DNA of 64,000 nt, taken from NCBI GenBank assembly GCA_014526335.1, contig JACTAT010000022.1, forward strand, positions 874,604-938,603, given 5' to 3'. The first letter of the stretch is position 1, and each line of letters begins with the position of its first letter. Of the stretch, positions 32,050 to 43,500 are shown piece by piece. The position numbers and the translations under genes are program-made. The notes beneath the pieces are model-generated. The model was not told the DNA's origin. It was given only the letters and a program-made list of their open reading frames with translations, and made no database searches. Source of the DNA: Chrysaora quinquecirrha. Its lineage: Eukaryota; Cnidaria; Scyphozoa; Semaeostomeae; Pelagiidae.

Positions 32050-35000
32050 TCATTTCCTGGCTTCGAAAAATCCAATTTCATCCAAGTCGTGTTTCAGGCT
32101 TTTAATTTCTTCTGCCGACAAGGGTAGTATAGGCAACTTGGGTGGACCAACTTTTAGACCGCAGAGCTCTAAAATGGCTTTATGTACACCATTGTGTCCA
32201 CCTAAAGCGAACGTTTGTGATTTAGTGACAATGCAGGGTCGCGCGTAACGGTACCGCAACTGGGGTTGGGGTCTCAAATCTACGTACGATAGGTTTTTAG
32301 ATTCACTATATTTCGTACAAGGTTTTGTTCATTAAAACAAGTCAAGCAGTCGAGCACCTAAATGGTTATTTTCCCCATGTTGTCAATCGAATAATCGGCA
32401 AGGTCAGAAATTTTTCATTCTGGGGTTTTGGAATCGTTCGACATCACACATCAAGAGGTCGTTTCTGTGTAGATACAGTAGAACGAGTTCGTTTTTATGT
32501 TTTCTCCTTTGGAATCTTCAATAAATTTAATTCAAATTATCTTTAAAAACCTACCGTGTTTGAATAGTATCTTTACAACTTTCTGTGTTAGTTCCTGAAA
32601 CAAAAAAAGTATACAAAAAAGCAAAAATAAATTTGCAACGTTATAGAACTTCTGTCGCTGTACTCTTTTGCAATTCAGTAACAAAATTGCCAATTTCCAT
32701 TTCAGACCTCTTTGAATATAGATCCGTATTTTCGCCCTTTTAGCTCCACGCAGGCAATGCAAAACAGTGCACGCAGACTATGATGAACAAGCATGCACGA
32801 AGAATGCAAGCCATGATGAACAACCATGCACGCAGGGTATGAAAAACGGTGCACGCAGGCTATGATGAACAACTATGCACGAAGAATACAAGCCATGATG
32901 AACAACCATGCACGCAGGCAATGCAAAACAGTGCACGCAGGCTATGATGAACAACTATGTACGAAGAATACAAGCCATGATGAACAAATATGCACGCAGG
33001 CTATGAAAAACGGTGCACGCAGGCTATGATGAACAACTATGCACGAAGAATACAAGCCATGATGAACAACCATGCACGCAGGCAATGCAAAACAGTCCAC
33101 GCAGGTTATGATGAGCAAGCATACACGAAGAATACAAGCCATGATGAACAACCATGCACGCAGGCTATGCAAAACCGTGCACGCAGGCTATGATGAACAA
33201 CCATGCACGAAGAATACAAGCCATGATGAACAACCATGCACACAGGCTATGAAAAACGGGCAGGGAAAATGGGACCGATATCTCTTGAAAAGTGTCTTTC
33301 AGCAAAACTCAGTGGCACTTAGAGAAAGATTTTTAAATCATTCTGACCTGTTCTTTCCTTGCAGTTACCAAGTCTCCCTTTCAACTGCCTCAATCATTCG
33401 ATTTGTCGATCTTCCAAGATAACTGTAGGTGCTAAAACAATTACAACAGATAAATAATAACGGTATCCCTAAAATATCAACGGTATTAAAGAGAAAACAG
33501 ATATCTAAGACTTATAATGCTAAAAGGAAAACAGGGATGGTGCTGAAAAATCACCTTCCTACAGCGGATCTTGCTCCCATTGCTACTGCACCAAGTAGTT
33601 GCTAAAAAGGAACAAAAGTCGATCCTTAGGCTTCTTATAACCAACGGTAAATTCAGTGAGTTGGATATCCAACTACCTTAAAAGGACCATTTATTCCCCA
33701 TTTTCTATCGATTCTCCTAGAGTATGTATATTTCGGTCTCTAGGAAGACCAAAATAACTGAAATAACCCTCCCCCTCTGGAATAACCCTCTCTCTATTTC
33801 TACTAAGACCCTATCCAAACTTTCAAATATTTAAGGCCCCCGGCAGGGCTTTTAATTGTACTTTCACGGAATAATAAATTTACCGAATGATAATGATTTT
33901 GAACCAATCTTGAGCTTAGTTTAAGTAGCAATAACGCATAACAGGAATTAGAAAATGCAGATTTTTGCCTCTATATAAATTCAACTTTGCAAAACACTTG
34001 AAAGGAAAACACTTGAAAGCAAAACACTTGAAAGGATGAAATTTGAAAGTATAAGCTCCCAAGGCTCACTTCATCTCCTCCATAGAAAACTGCAAGTTTC
34101 TTTTTGGTGTAGTCCAAACAGAGTTTCATATCAAACAAAACACTACTGGTTGACTTCAGGCCAGCAAAATTGGGTATTTCTGCCACAGCTTTATCCAGAA
34201 ATTTCTCCATGTCAACTGAAAAAGGAAAGAAGATATTAACACATTATAAAAGCTCTATTTAATTCAGTCTCTGGGGGTTTATTTGATTTTGAACATTTTG
34301 AGGGGGATTTATTAGAGGGGCTTTAGGGAGAGGGGTCTAATAGAGTTGGGGCTTAATAGAGAGAGGCTTAACAAAGCGAGAGAGGGCTTAATAAAGTGGG
34401 GCTTCTTAGAGAGAATGGGCTTAACAGAGAGCGGCTTAATAGAGAAAGGAGCTTATTAGAGAGAGGAGCTTAATAAAGAGAGGAGCTTCATAGAGAGGAG
34501 CTTCATAGAGAGACGAGCTTCACAGAGAAGGAGCTTCATAGAGAGACAAGCTTCATAGAGAGACGAGCTTCATAGAGAGAGGAGCTTCATCGAAGGATGA
34601 GCTTCATAGAGAGAGGAGCTTCATAGAAAGAGGAGCTTCATAGAGAATGAGCTTCATAGAGAGACGAGCTTCATAGAGAGACGAGCTTCATAGAGAGAGG
34701 AGCTTCATTGAGGGATGAGCTTCATAGAGAGAGGAGCTTCATAGAAAGAGGAGCTTCATAGAGAATGAGCTTCATAGAGAGACGAGCTTCACAGAGAAGG
34801 AGCTTCATAGAGGGACGAGCTTCATAGAGAGACGAGCTTCATAGAGAGAGGAGCTTCATAGAGAGAGGAGCTTCATAGAGAGAGGAGCTTCATAGAGAGA
34901 CGAGCTTCATAGAGAGACGAGCTTCACAGAGAAGGAGCTTCATAGAGGGACGAGCTTCATAGAGAGACGAGCTTCATAGAGAGAGGAGCTTCATTGAGAG

Positions 35001-38000
35001 AGGAGCTTCATAGAGAAACGAGCTTCACAGAGAAGGAGCTTCATAGAGAGACGAGCTTCACAGAGAAGGAGCTTCATAGAGAGAGGAGCTTTATAGAGAG
35101 ACGAGCTTCATAGAGAGAGGAGCTTCATAGAGAGACGAGCTTCATAGAGAGAGGAGCTTCATAGAGAGACGAGCTTCATAGAGAGACGAGCTTCATAGAG
35201 AGACGAACTTCATAGAGAGACGAGCTTCATAGAGAGACGAGCTTCATAGAGAGAGGAGCTTCATAGAGAGAGGAGCTTCATAGAGAGACGAGCTTCATAG
35301 AGAGACGAGCTTCATAGAGAGAGGAGCTTCATAGAGAGACGAGCTTCAGAGACAGACGAGCTTCATAGAGAGAGAAGCTTCATAGAGAGACGAGCTTCAT
35401 AGAGAGAGAAGCTTCACAGAGAGACAAGCTTCATAGAGAGAGGAGCTTCATAGAGAGACGAGCTTCATAGAGAGTGGAGCTTCATAGAGAGACGAGCTTC
35501 ATAGAGAGAGGAGCTTAATAGAGAGAGGAGCTTAATAGAGGGGCAAGCTTCGTGGAGCGAGCTTCATTGTCTATACCATGCAAAATTTTCGAATAAATAA
35601 AAAGTACTTTTACTTACTCTTAACACCAGTCCAATCAGGAATGTGGTAGTACAAAAATGGCGTATTTGGGGCTGATTTTGCCACCTCTGATAAAAATGCA
35701 ACCAACGAATCTAAAAATGTGATGCAGCAAAAAAGATAACAAGAAAAAGGCGCGAAAACAATGCGATGTATTGAGTCGCCAGTTCAAAAAAACCGGCTAC
35801 AACCTGCGGCATTATTGGCGACAAGCAAAAAATGTGGAGAAAAGTTTAACCAAAGCAATGTTCTGCGACCGTATTTCCTAAGGTATACACGTATACACGT
35901 ATATCCCTGGCTACACGTGCGACTCTTAGTTTTTCCGGTCGCGGCGACAATTTTTGAACATGTTCTGTCGCCATTTCAAGCGAAAGATCGCACGTGTGGC
36001 CACGGGTTTAAGAAACCATGATGGGTTTCAAATTTAGTGAAGTGACACGAAACCTACCAACGTTTTTGGCTTGAAATAACATGGTGAAATGCAGGCAACG
36101 GCATCTGCCTTCAAAGAATCTGCGTGAGATGCCTGAAAATTGAAAACGAAAGCTTTTACTCTTTTCCATTCCAAAACAGTTAAATTAGCAAACTTTGCCA
36201 TTACATTTCTCAAGGTAATAAATGATTCTTTGATGCAATCTGTGGAGTTGCTTCATGTTAGTTTGAATTAGTGTTTATCACTATTGTGCTATACTAACGT
36301 TAAACAATGTTCAATTACAATCAAATTACAAGGAGGAATGATGTTTGCGTTAATGTTTGTCATGAATGGCCCCCGAACAGCAGTCCTACGGGAATGATGG
36401 GGCTACCGTGCCTAAATAAGTTAAAATGTAATGTAAAATAATGGCGCACACTAGGATAGATTTTTCCACAAGTGACATACCACAATAGATGGGAATCGAA
36501 CCTGGACTGCATGACCAGAGAGCCAATGACGTTGCCACTGAGCTATAGAGCTCAATGAAATCGCCGAGTAACTCTCTGAGTCATACAGGCTCTCCTCCGT
36601 TTGACTTTTTCTTCTAGTTATGTTAGTTGTGTAATCTTTAATGATAAGCTTCATAAAAAAAACATACAGTATTCTTGTAATTCTTTACATATACTTTCTA
36701 GATTTTATCATATATATGTATTTTTTTTTATTACACTTTATTTTAAGCGGTCCAAGCTAGATAAGCTCTGCTTTTCTTGGGCCGTGCAGATTTACATCCT
36801 TTTTATATTAATTATATTGTAGTTGTAACGATGTTTTTCTGCAAATAAAATTGAATTGAAATTGAATTGAATTGATTTTTTTATGTTTCGGCTATGTTGA
36901 GAAAACGGAATTCAATTATCTCACCAGTTCCTTTGCATTGTCAATCTGTTCACATCCACAATGTAAAATGATGCAGTCAAGTCTGGAAATTACAAAAACA
37001 TATTGGTAAAAGCCCTGGCCAAATACTCTCGATTTTTTACTCAACAATACTCGGTTCTTTGTCAAGTGAAACTTTGTAAAATTAAACGTTGTCGAGTGAA
37101 ACATAGAGGGTGTTGACGACCTTTTTCAGTGTTTTTAAACATTTTCCGAAAGCTGTCAAGCAAAATTTTAACCACGGACAAAACCGTTGAGTAAGTTTGC
37201 TCTAAAACTCTATTGTTTGTGAGCAGTCAAGTACAAAGAACCCTTCCTAATATTGACTATTTGAAAGTGCAGCATACAGTCAAAAGCAAACAACATTTCA
37301 TCTCTCATTGTAAGAAATGTTGAGAAAACGTCTGGTTTTTTAAGACCAGATTAATGACAACGTACTTTCCTCTGCCGTACTGAATCCATTTCTCAGCTAA
37401 TGCTTTTCTCTCAGACACTGTCAAGGAAGCTCCTTCACCAGTCGTGCCAGACACTATAGGGACAAGATTATAGAAAAATGCACCAAAATTCAAATACATG
37501 AAAGTAGTACTTTTCAAAAAATAAGAGACATAGATTTGAAAATGAAACAGTGTATTTAGCACCAATCCCTAAGATCCTAGAAAGAAAGGTGAAGGAAAAA
37601 TGATGTACTTAGCACCAGTCAACGAGAAGCTTTGGCTAAACTAGGAGACTTGTCAGGTGTGATACTGTATTCGGCATGTCTCCCAGGGTGGCTAAACATG
37701 CGAGTGACGAGCGAGCAACTTATTTGCATGTCACGGAGACAAGAAATGTTTCTGTTGTCTCCCAAAATGCTTTGCTCCAAAAATGTTTCTGTTGTCTCCC
37801 AGAAACATTTTTGTGTCTCTTGCTACAAATTTTGTCTCATGCTACAAAGTTTCTGGGGTGGCTAAACTGGGAGACACCAAGGAGACATCAATGTCACATG
37901 TGACATGTTCCCTAGTTTAGCCAGGCCTTAATCGAGACCTTAACCCTGGCTGGGATGCTACCGTGGCTGGGACTCGTTTCCCCAACCTCACTGAGCTTCT

Positions 38001-40496
38001 GACACAACAAGCTAGCTGGATAAGACCAGGATGCCACCTTCAACAAACAATGCTTCTTCTGATTAGACCACAACACCACATACAGCACCTTCAAACATAG
38101 ATGCAGACTCAAACCAGATGGAGCATTAGGAGTCCCATTCTAACTAAAACAACAGAACTATTGTTTTAAAACAATAGAAAACCATGCAAATCTTTCATGT
38201 AACTAAAACTTACCAAACACTCCTTTGACGCCTTGATCAAGCAGGAAATCGACATAATCTTTGACAACTTCAGGGTTGACGGCCCTAAAAACAAATGACA
38301 AGTAGATTAATATATTTGTCCATAGCTACCTAAACTGCCCTAAAAAGTAATTGATAGGACAACGATAGGATAGCAATTGATAGGATAAAGGCTTTGACCG
38401 CAAAAAATGAAGCAGGTGCAACTTTTCCAGCCCTTGTAAAATCGTGAACTTTAAACGCACTTAAAAACGATAATACCAGCGCTGAGAAAGTAAAACTTGC
38501 AGCTAGACTAAATTTTGGGAGCTTTGTACGATTTTCCCATCAAAAACTTGGTATCATTTGATTTGGAGAAATAAAAAATTCTATCGAATCGCCCCATTGG
38601 AAGGTGAGAGGGAATGGTCATTGTTTGATGGGTTAGAGATAGACTTACCCTAAGTCTAAATCTTATCCCCACACAAAGCCATGCCAAATATGATGGTGCT
38701 GCGGAGGAGACATTGAGAAAAGTGAACGGAGATTTAGACTTATACACTTGTGCAGGTCATGAATGATTAATGAACTTTTTCTTTTGTTTTTCCTGAACAG
38801 GCGGACAGATTTCTGTCCGCCGGCATTCTCTTTGATCTTGGACATAGACAATTCAGCAGCATTGAAATAAAACAAAGCAAATTAGAGGAGTAATCGTAGC
38901 ATGAAAATTGCAAGTCTAAATCTCAGTCCACTTTTCTCATTGTCTCCTCCGCAACGCTGTCACATTTCGGTAATGAATTTGTGTTCGGATAAAGAAAGAT
39001 TTAGACTTAGGGTAAGTCTAGGTTAGAGATAGCAGCCAAAGGTTGCTATCTCTGCAACGCAAGTGGAAAGACCGTGGCTCGAAATCACAACGTATTTGTT
39101 GTGAGTCGCCTGCATCTGTACCAAAAGATACTTTTTTCTTACCCATCAGATGTCAAGGGTGACACTGGGCCAGACACTAAGCCCCCAAAATCTGTTCTTT
39201 CTTTCAAGCGGTCAAGCCACGCAGAAGTAGCTCGGGGGGAAGGATTCTCGTCTGTTTTTGAGAAGGCCACACAATTTGCTGTGTGTTTGCCAACATTGGC
39301 CGAGTTATCTAGAAACCAGTTAACAGGAAGGTGAGGTAGGAACCAGAATGCATTCCACTATGATTCCATTTTTGGCAGGACTCTCGTGAATCATTTGGAA
39401 AATAATAGCTTCGACTATAACTCAGATAACGAAACAATAGATCTGTTGTTTCCTCTGGCATGAAGTCAGTTTTGAATGGTGTACTCTCTGGCATGTTCTG
39501 ATAGGTGGTTCAACTGCAGTTTAGGGGTCCCAAGTACCAGCATTGTTAAGTCTACGTGTCCTAGAAAAACATTGGGGGCTGCCACCCCCAAACCCCTGCT
39601 TTAACAGTGTACATGTTACAAATTTACTGCATTGACGAAAACTGTTCATGAAAAGGATTTACCTTGAGTTCATAATAATTAACTTTTCTCCAGTCGCCAT
39701 TCTTATTTGTCGTTCTTTCTGCTCGCGCTATTTCGAACGTTATCAAAATACAGTTCAATTATCGATTACAATAATACTACAGGTAACTAGGGATCCCTGA
39801 ACTGCATTCTTACCCAACAGGCCAACAAAAGGATAGAACGATAGATAGGGGCTCTTGCACACCTGAGATCTTGTTGAAAAAGCCAAACTCTGCGAGGGGG
39901 TCATTGGGCATGATGGTTTGCGTTTTTCGACATTTTGAGAGTGGTTTTATGGCTTTTTACCAAAGTACGGTTTTGCGGTTTTTCAATCTGCGATTTCGGT
40001 GCGGTGCGGTTTTACGGTTCTAACAAAACACATGTACACTAGTACGGTTTTTGGCTAAAAACGGTTTTACGGTTTTTGACTCCCCCCCCCCTATGACCCC
40101 CCTCTGCAAATGGGACAATGATGCTACCATGGCTCTGGGTCAGTTCGAACCCTCACCACACTGAGCTCCTGACAGTGACACCACGAATCAGCCCAATTAT
40201 ACCACGACTCCAACACCTTCAACAACTGGTTCAAGAGTTGGAGTCAGGGTCAGGCTGGTTAGGGACATGGCACAAGAAGTAGAAGGTGAGGTCATTGTTC
40301 CATAGTGTCCTAAAATGTACCAGACTACATGTCTATCTACATGTTATGATTCATCCAAGGAAACAGATAAAGACATGTAAAAATTGACTAAAGGCAATAC
40401 AAAAACTTTAAAACTAAAACCTTCTTACCCATCAGAAGTCAGAGGTGACACTGGGGCAGAAACCAAGCCCCGAAAATCAGCAATCTGGATCTCCAT
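32050..40496 (-). CDS. NPL: N-acetylneuraminate lyase (sialic acid aldolase)
   Basis: Twelve exons are read on the minus strand: 40429-40496, 38214-38284, 37366-37453, 36925-36982, 36054-36132, 35618-35710, 34070-34215, 33555-33601, 33369-33422, 32683-32707, 32555-32594, 32050-32201. They total 921 nt (306 residues; human NPL has 320). The enzyme splits N-acetylneuraminate into N-acetylmannosamine and pyruvate in the cytosol. It belongs to the DHDPS/NAL class I aldolase family. SGTTGEG is the pyruvate-carboxylate loop, YYHIP contains the catalytic Tyr, and GLKSTS contains the Schiff-base Lys. ELCGLKVGPPKLPILPLS matches the C-terminal family block. Exon 10 (25 nt) was placed by phase and by exact length agreement with the human protein, so it is the least certain. 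It is divergent from MED14 across 92 bp and carries two minisatellites and several MITEs in its introns. Confidence 0.92.
32755..33262. repeat. 82-bp tandem array in NPL intron
   Basis: Units of about 82 bp carry CAAGCCATGATGAACAACC and GCACGCAGGCTATGATGAAC. They repeat about six times, at roughly 32810, 32889, 32971, 33053, 33135 and 33217. The array lies between exons 9 and 10 of N-acetylneuraminate lyase. The ATG-rich frames in it are by-products. Confidence 0.9.
34340..35565. repeat. 17-bp minisatellite in NPL intron
   Basis: About 1.2 kb of GAGCTTCATAGAGAGAC and GAGCTTCATAGAGAGAG units, with longer higher-order blocks, fills the intron between exons 6 and 7 of N-acetylneuraminate lyase. 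Left-edge units carry TTAATAGAG in place of TTCATAGAG, suggesting older variants at the margin. Confidence 0.93.
35886..36010. mobile_element. Small hairpin element
   Basis: CTGGCTACACGTGCGACTCT near 35910 and GATCGCACGTGTGGCCACGG near 35985 are imperfect inverted repeats around a GTCGCGGCGAC-containing centre. No frame is evident. It lies in the intron between exons 5 and 6 of N-acetylneuraminate lyase. Confidence 0.5.
36230..36310 (+). mobile_element. 5'-truncated remnant of the 2A-bearing LINE
   Basis: TGATGCAATCTGTGGAGTTG and ATGTTAGTTTGAATTAGTG parallel the LINE 3' end at 19711-19790 (AATGCAATCTCTGAGGTTG, ATGTTAGTATGAATTAGTG). Only the last 80 bp or so is present. Confidence 0.7.
36440..36630 (-). 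repeat. SINE family A copy (tRNA-derived)
   Basis: On the minus strand the copy reads CTCTATAGCTCAGTGGCAAC (A box in a tRNA-like setting), then GTCCAGGTTCGATTCCCATC (B box), then TGTGGAAAAATCTATCCTAG. A 5' part with TTACTCGGCGATTTCATTGA precedes the head. The same order recurs in MED14 introns at 43950, 44195, 44410, 44905, 47600, 52070, 55625, 59490 and 59655. The body downstream of the B box shows it is a SINE and not a tRNA gene. Confidence 0.75.
36730..36880 (+). repeat. LINE 3' end fragment with (TTGAA)n tail, second copy
   Basis: It shares the ATAAGCTCTGCTTTTCTTGG block and the TTGAA tail with 4255-4395. It lies in an intron of N-acetylneuraminate lyase. Confidence 0.5.
37633..37923. 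mobile_element. MITE with perfect 13-bp terminal inverted repeats
   Basis: TGGCTAAACTAGG at 37633-37645 is matched by CCTAGTTTAGCCA at 37911-37923, giving a 291-bp element. The interior has repeated GTCTCC and AAACATTTTTG blocks and no gene. A diverged relative with GTTTAGCCAC and TTGTTTAGCTA ends lies at 47040-47232. Confidence 0.8.
37925..38105 (-). repeat. SINE family B copy
   Basis: GGGATGCTACCGTGGCTGGG, GAGCTTCTGACACAACAAGC and CACCACATACAGCACCTTC follow the family order. Confidence 0.5.
38380..38585. mobile_element. Palindromic element D, half copy
   Basis: GGCTTTGACCGCAAAAAATG, TCGTGAACTTTAAACGC and GCTAGACTAAATTTTGGGA match one arm of the element at 20900-21250. The second arm is missing. 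Confidence 0.65.
38634..39035. mobile_element. Foldback element E, about 400 bp
   Basis: The left arm (GACTTACCCTAAGTCTAAAT at 38641, GCGGAGGAGACATTGAGAAA near 38700) recurs inverted in the right arm (TTTCTCATTGTCTCCTCCGC near 38932, ATTTAGACTTAGGGTAAGTC near 39000). The spacer contains a small GGCGGACAGA/TCTGTCCGCC hairpin. No gene is seen. Confidence 0.8.
39143..39195 (-). pseudogene. Duplicate of the NPL first coding exon
   Basis: On the minus strand it encodes DFGGLVSGPVSPLTSDG followed by GTAAG, closely matching exon 1 at 40429-40496 (DFRGLVSAPVSPLTSDG, also followed by GTAAG). It keeps the same splice phase, so it could act as an alternative first exon. No ATG is visible at the matching place, but the frame stays open upstream (AWLDRLKERT). 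It is either a decayed exon duplication or an alternative exon with an upstream start. Confidence 0.6.
40125..40255 (-). repeat. SINE family B copy
   Basis: GATGCTACCATGGCTCTGGG, CAGTTCGAACCCTCACCAC and GAGCTCCTGACA follow the family order, ending near CACCTTCAACAAC. Confidence 0.5.
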
Positions 40497-40588
40497 CCTC
40501 CCGCGCCTCACTCGAGTTATTCCTTCCACCTTTTGCAATGTCAGCGTTTGAGCATGCGCATTTGTGAAACACTTCTAACGTTTTCAAG
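40497..40588. promoter_or_regulatory. Bidirectional NPL/MED14 promoter region
   Basis: Only 92 bp separate the N-acetylneuraminate lyase ATG (-) from the MED14 ATG (+). The interval holds GAGCATGCGCATT near 40550, close to the NRF1 consensus GCGCATGCGC, which is common in bidirectional promoters of housekeeping genes. Both ATGs have A at -3 and G at +4. Transcription starts are not visible, and the real promoter may overlap coding sequence. Confidence 0.5.
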
Positions 40589-43500
40589 ATGGCTGGGAGT
40601 CATCAGCAATTTGCGCCTGGGACAAAGATGAATTTGTCGTTGCTAATTGACATGATGCTGCAAAAAGCGTATCATGAATTAACACTTCTTTCTGAGCTGT
40701 AAGTATATGAGAATATAGTGTGGTTAGGCGAGGGGACTGCTGAAAGATAGAGGGACATTTTCTGGAGAAACCAAATTAATGCTAATGCCTCTTCTTTCTA
40801 TCTATCCATCATCACAGAGCACCACATCAATCCACGGCCCTCTTTTGGGCCTCTGGGGCAAGGCTAGGTTTTATCACAAAATAATGTTTAAGATGAAATC
40901 CCTGTTCTGTGGTTTTATTGACTTTGCTAGGCTAGGTGCTTATGCTATGCTGAGAAAAAACATCGGATTCCAGACCCAATCCGATATGAATCCATCTAAT
41001 CCTGTTCACACGATATCAGATTCAATTTTGAGCTCTGTTCACACAGCTCAACTCCCCTTCACATCATGTCAAAACACCTATTGTTTTAGATGTCACTCCA
41101 TATTAGCAACCAGATGCGTTAAAAATGTCTTTTTCTGATCTTCGCTGTTTATTCAAAACTAAATTAGTGGAACAAAAGCATATCGGATTCATGTGTTCAC
41201 CAAGCACAAGAGTAATCCAATAGGAAAAGTAATCTGGTAGGTACCACTTTCGGAGCAGAGTGATTTCATGAAAACTAATCCAATGCATGAAATGAATCCG
41301 GTATCATGTGAACTACTCACTTATAATATACCCGCTTATAACATACTCTCAGATATAACATACTATTTTAATTGTCCCTGGGGCCACAGATTAAAAGAAA
41401 ATACCCTGTTTATAACGTACTTTGCTTATAACGTACCAAATACAACGATCCCTTCAAGTATGGTATAACCGGATTATACCATACCCCTATTGTTGGTAAA
41501 ACAATGGCCTTTGGTACTCAGTATGCACAAATCCAGTCTGGCAGAAGTGTAGTGGTTACAGCCCTTGTGCCATACTGTCTGTAAGGTCTGCAGTTTGAGT
41601 CTAGGCATAGAATCACAAATTGCATAAAGGCATAAAACCTTGCTTTCTGTGGCTCAGATGATTACAGAAAAATCACACACCTGTTGCAAATAAACTGGGA
41701 CATATAAAGAGGCACAACTTTCCAGTCTTGCAGTTCTGAAAGAATTTTGAATGGTAAAGAATTTTAGAATCGCGATAAATAGTAGAAATATCTTAGGGCA
41801 TACTTAAAAGCTTTGTCTGACACTCAGAGTTTATGTTTGTACTCTGAGAAATATCAGAAACAAGCTTTAAGTATGTCCTTTGATGTTTCCATTGTTTATC
41901 GCTATTAAGAAAACTCCTCAATCATTGCTTATTATGTATTATTTATTTTCTTTCCAGGCTTCCAAGAAAATCTGATATTGAAAGGTATGCATGGTGCAAT
42001 TGCTTTTTCTATCATAGATATTCTCTAAGTTAGCATTTTAACACTTGTCCTTGGCATCACTTGAGTTCCTGAGCCAGGATTCATTTCCTTTTTTCAGCTG
42101 TGCTTGAAAACATTAACTCCTAAACGCTTATTCCACCAATTTAATATTTTAGAAGGAATTCTCTAGCAGTCATTAAGCAGCCTTTGAATGGTGGAAAGTT
42201 TGGTTCAGTCAGAAATTAATTAGCTTCATTATTTATTGATTCTTAGCTAAACAATTGTAGCACTTAGATGGAATACATGTATCTTTAATGCTGACAATAA
42301 AAGTGGGTCTTTATGTGACATATTACAGCTTTGCATAAAGATGCATCTAACATCGTTTGGTCTTTGTTGACATTGGTTTAAGGGCTTTTTGGATTCAGTT
42401 GCAGCTTTTAACCAAAGTAGTGACCTGTACTTTTAGCTTTGTCTCTCAGCAAGGGCTTAGCACTTCATTTTATGGGGATTACTGAGTTAATTTTTCTGCA
42501 GTCTTGTGGCTTCTGTACCCACCCATAATGGGCTCCCCTACAACTATGAACTACTAAGTCTACTGCAGGCTTTTTTTAAGTTATCTTAACAATATTCAAA
42601 CCTTTACCGTTTTGCTTGCAACTTGAGTTCCATAATGAATAATCCACAGTCATTCTCTATTAGTTGATGATTTTTAATTTATTTTCCTTTCTTTTTGTAG
42701 GAAAATTGAGATAATACGCTTTGCAACAAACACTCGTCAGCAGTTCATAAGGTTGCTTGCTTTGGTAAAATGGGCTGCAAGTGCAGAAAAAGTAGACAAA
42801 TGCCAGGTACCTTGACTTGTTTTGAATTATTAAGAGGGCACTTCTTCGTGTTTTATAATGTAAAAGTTTTGGTGGGTATTAGATTTTATTGTCATAATGT
42901 GATGACACTTGTTGGTCAAAGGTCTAAGGGAAATGTTGGAATCAACAGACTCTTAAGAAGCAAGTGAAAGAAATGTAAGGAGTAACATATGCAATATCTA
43001 ATTTACAGCAAGTGGAAGACAGAGGCATTGATGTGCAAGTCAAAAGCTAAAATTTGCAACCTTCCAATATATAAACAGCATAGTCCTGGCAATGTTTGAA
43101 AAAGAATACACAGTTCACAGGCAGTTTTTCAGCGATTTTGAAACCTATTTTAGTATAAACAGCCACAGGGCATGGGAACTTTTATGTATTTGATACCTCA
43201 GATTTGATTGTTACTAATTCAGTCTTGATTTTTCTTTTTGTTGACAATAACAGGCAATTTTGACAACACTGGATCACCAGAATATGTTCTTCATCGATAC
43301 TGCAGATTCACTTGCAAGAATGGCAAGGGAAACTCTTGCAAATGCAAGGTAAGCCAATTTAATGTTTAACATTACTTGATCAAAGGATCAATTAAGCCAT
43401 AGTCAATAGAGAAGCTAGAAAAAAGTTTTTCTATTGACTATGATTAAGTGAGTAGTGTTACTGTTTTCTTAGCTGGAGGGAATTTGCTTGTTCGACAGTT

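Noticed and set aside
32826..33422. Met/His/Ala-rich frames in the 82-bp array
   Set aside because: They are translations of a tandem repeat; no family resemblance and no conserved start context.
27430..35565. CRISPR array
   Set aside because: The tandem repeats have no unique spacers, and the setting is a spliced animal genome.
36485..36560. Functional tRNA gene at the family A SINE heads
   Set aside because: The A and B boxes are present but the stems do not pair and a common SINE body follows in every copy.
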